From NCBI GenBank assembly GCA_020354085.1, contig CP070641.1, positions 1,825,846 through 1,832,185 on the forward strand: a DNA stretch of 6,340 nt, in the 5' to 3' direction. Shown one piece after another: positions 5,515 to 6,340 of this stretch. Both the position numbers and the translations under genes were made by a program. Position 1 is the first letter of the stretch; the number at the start of each line of letters is the position of its first letter. Source of the stretch: Pseudomonadota bacterium. GTDB lineage: Bacteria; Pseudomonadota; Gammaproteobacteria; Acidiferrobacterales; Sulfurifustaceae. The notes under the pieces were generated by a model. It was not told where the DNA came from and made no database searches. It saw nothing but the letters and a program-made list of their open reading frames with translations.

Positions 5515-6340
<826 letters not shown>

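Overview
The window reads as chromosomal DNA of a GC-rich Gram-negative proteobacterium, most likely a betaproteobacterium or a close gammaproteobacterial relative. The evidence is a lipid A acyltransferase of the LpxL/HtrB family, a MetK of proteobacterial type, and three exported or membrane proteins suited to a two-membrane envelope. I see no mobile element, CRISPR array, rRNA or tRNA. Coding density is high and the genes look intact, except for the two cut by the window edges.

Layout from left to right: (1) The 5' two thirds of an lpxL-like acyltransferase lies on the minus strand (1-616) and runs off the left edge. (2) A 60-bp divergent intergenic region carries a perfect TATAAT on the minus strand, a 12-bp palindrome and a candidate plus-strand promoter. 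(3) A tight plus-strand operon covers 677-3926: a CHASE2-class III adenylate cyclase, a secreted SH3-like protein whose start overlaps the cyclase end by 20 bp, and a periplasmic M48 metalloprotease that starts 6 bp further on. (4) An 89-bp convergent gap follows. (5) A TtcA-family, probably iron-sulfur, tRNA sulfurtransferase lies on the minus strand (4016-4861). (6) It is divergent, 48 bp away, from a single-domain rhodanese (4910-5320). (7) A 194-bp leader with hairpin potential precedes the first 275 codons of metK (5515 to the right edge).

Three functional groups can be proposed. The cyclase operon may link an extracytoplasmic sensor (CHASE2) and cAMP synthesis with two exported envelope proteins. 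The TtcA-like/rhodanese pair looks like a sulfur donor and acceptor for tRNA thiolation. The flanking lpxL and metK genes are, from memory, close neighbours in many betaproteobacteria, so the 4.9 kb between them may be a lineage-specific insertion. Nothing here is clearly a new system. The best candidates for follow-up are the cyclase-SH3-M48 operon, the rhodanese/TtcA-like pair, and the asparagine at the acidic position of the acyltransferase HX4D/E motif.
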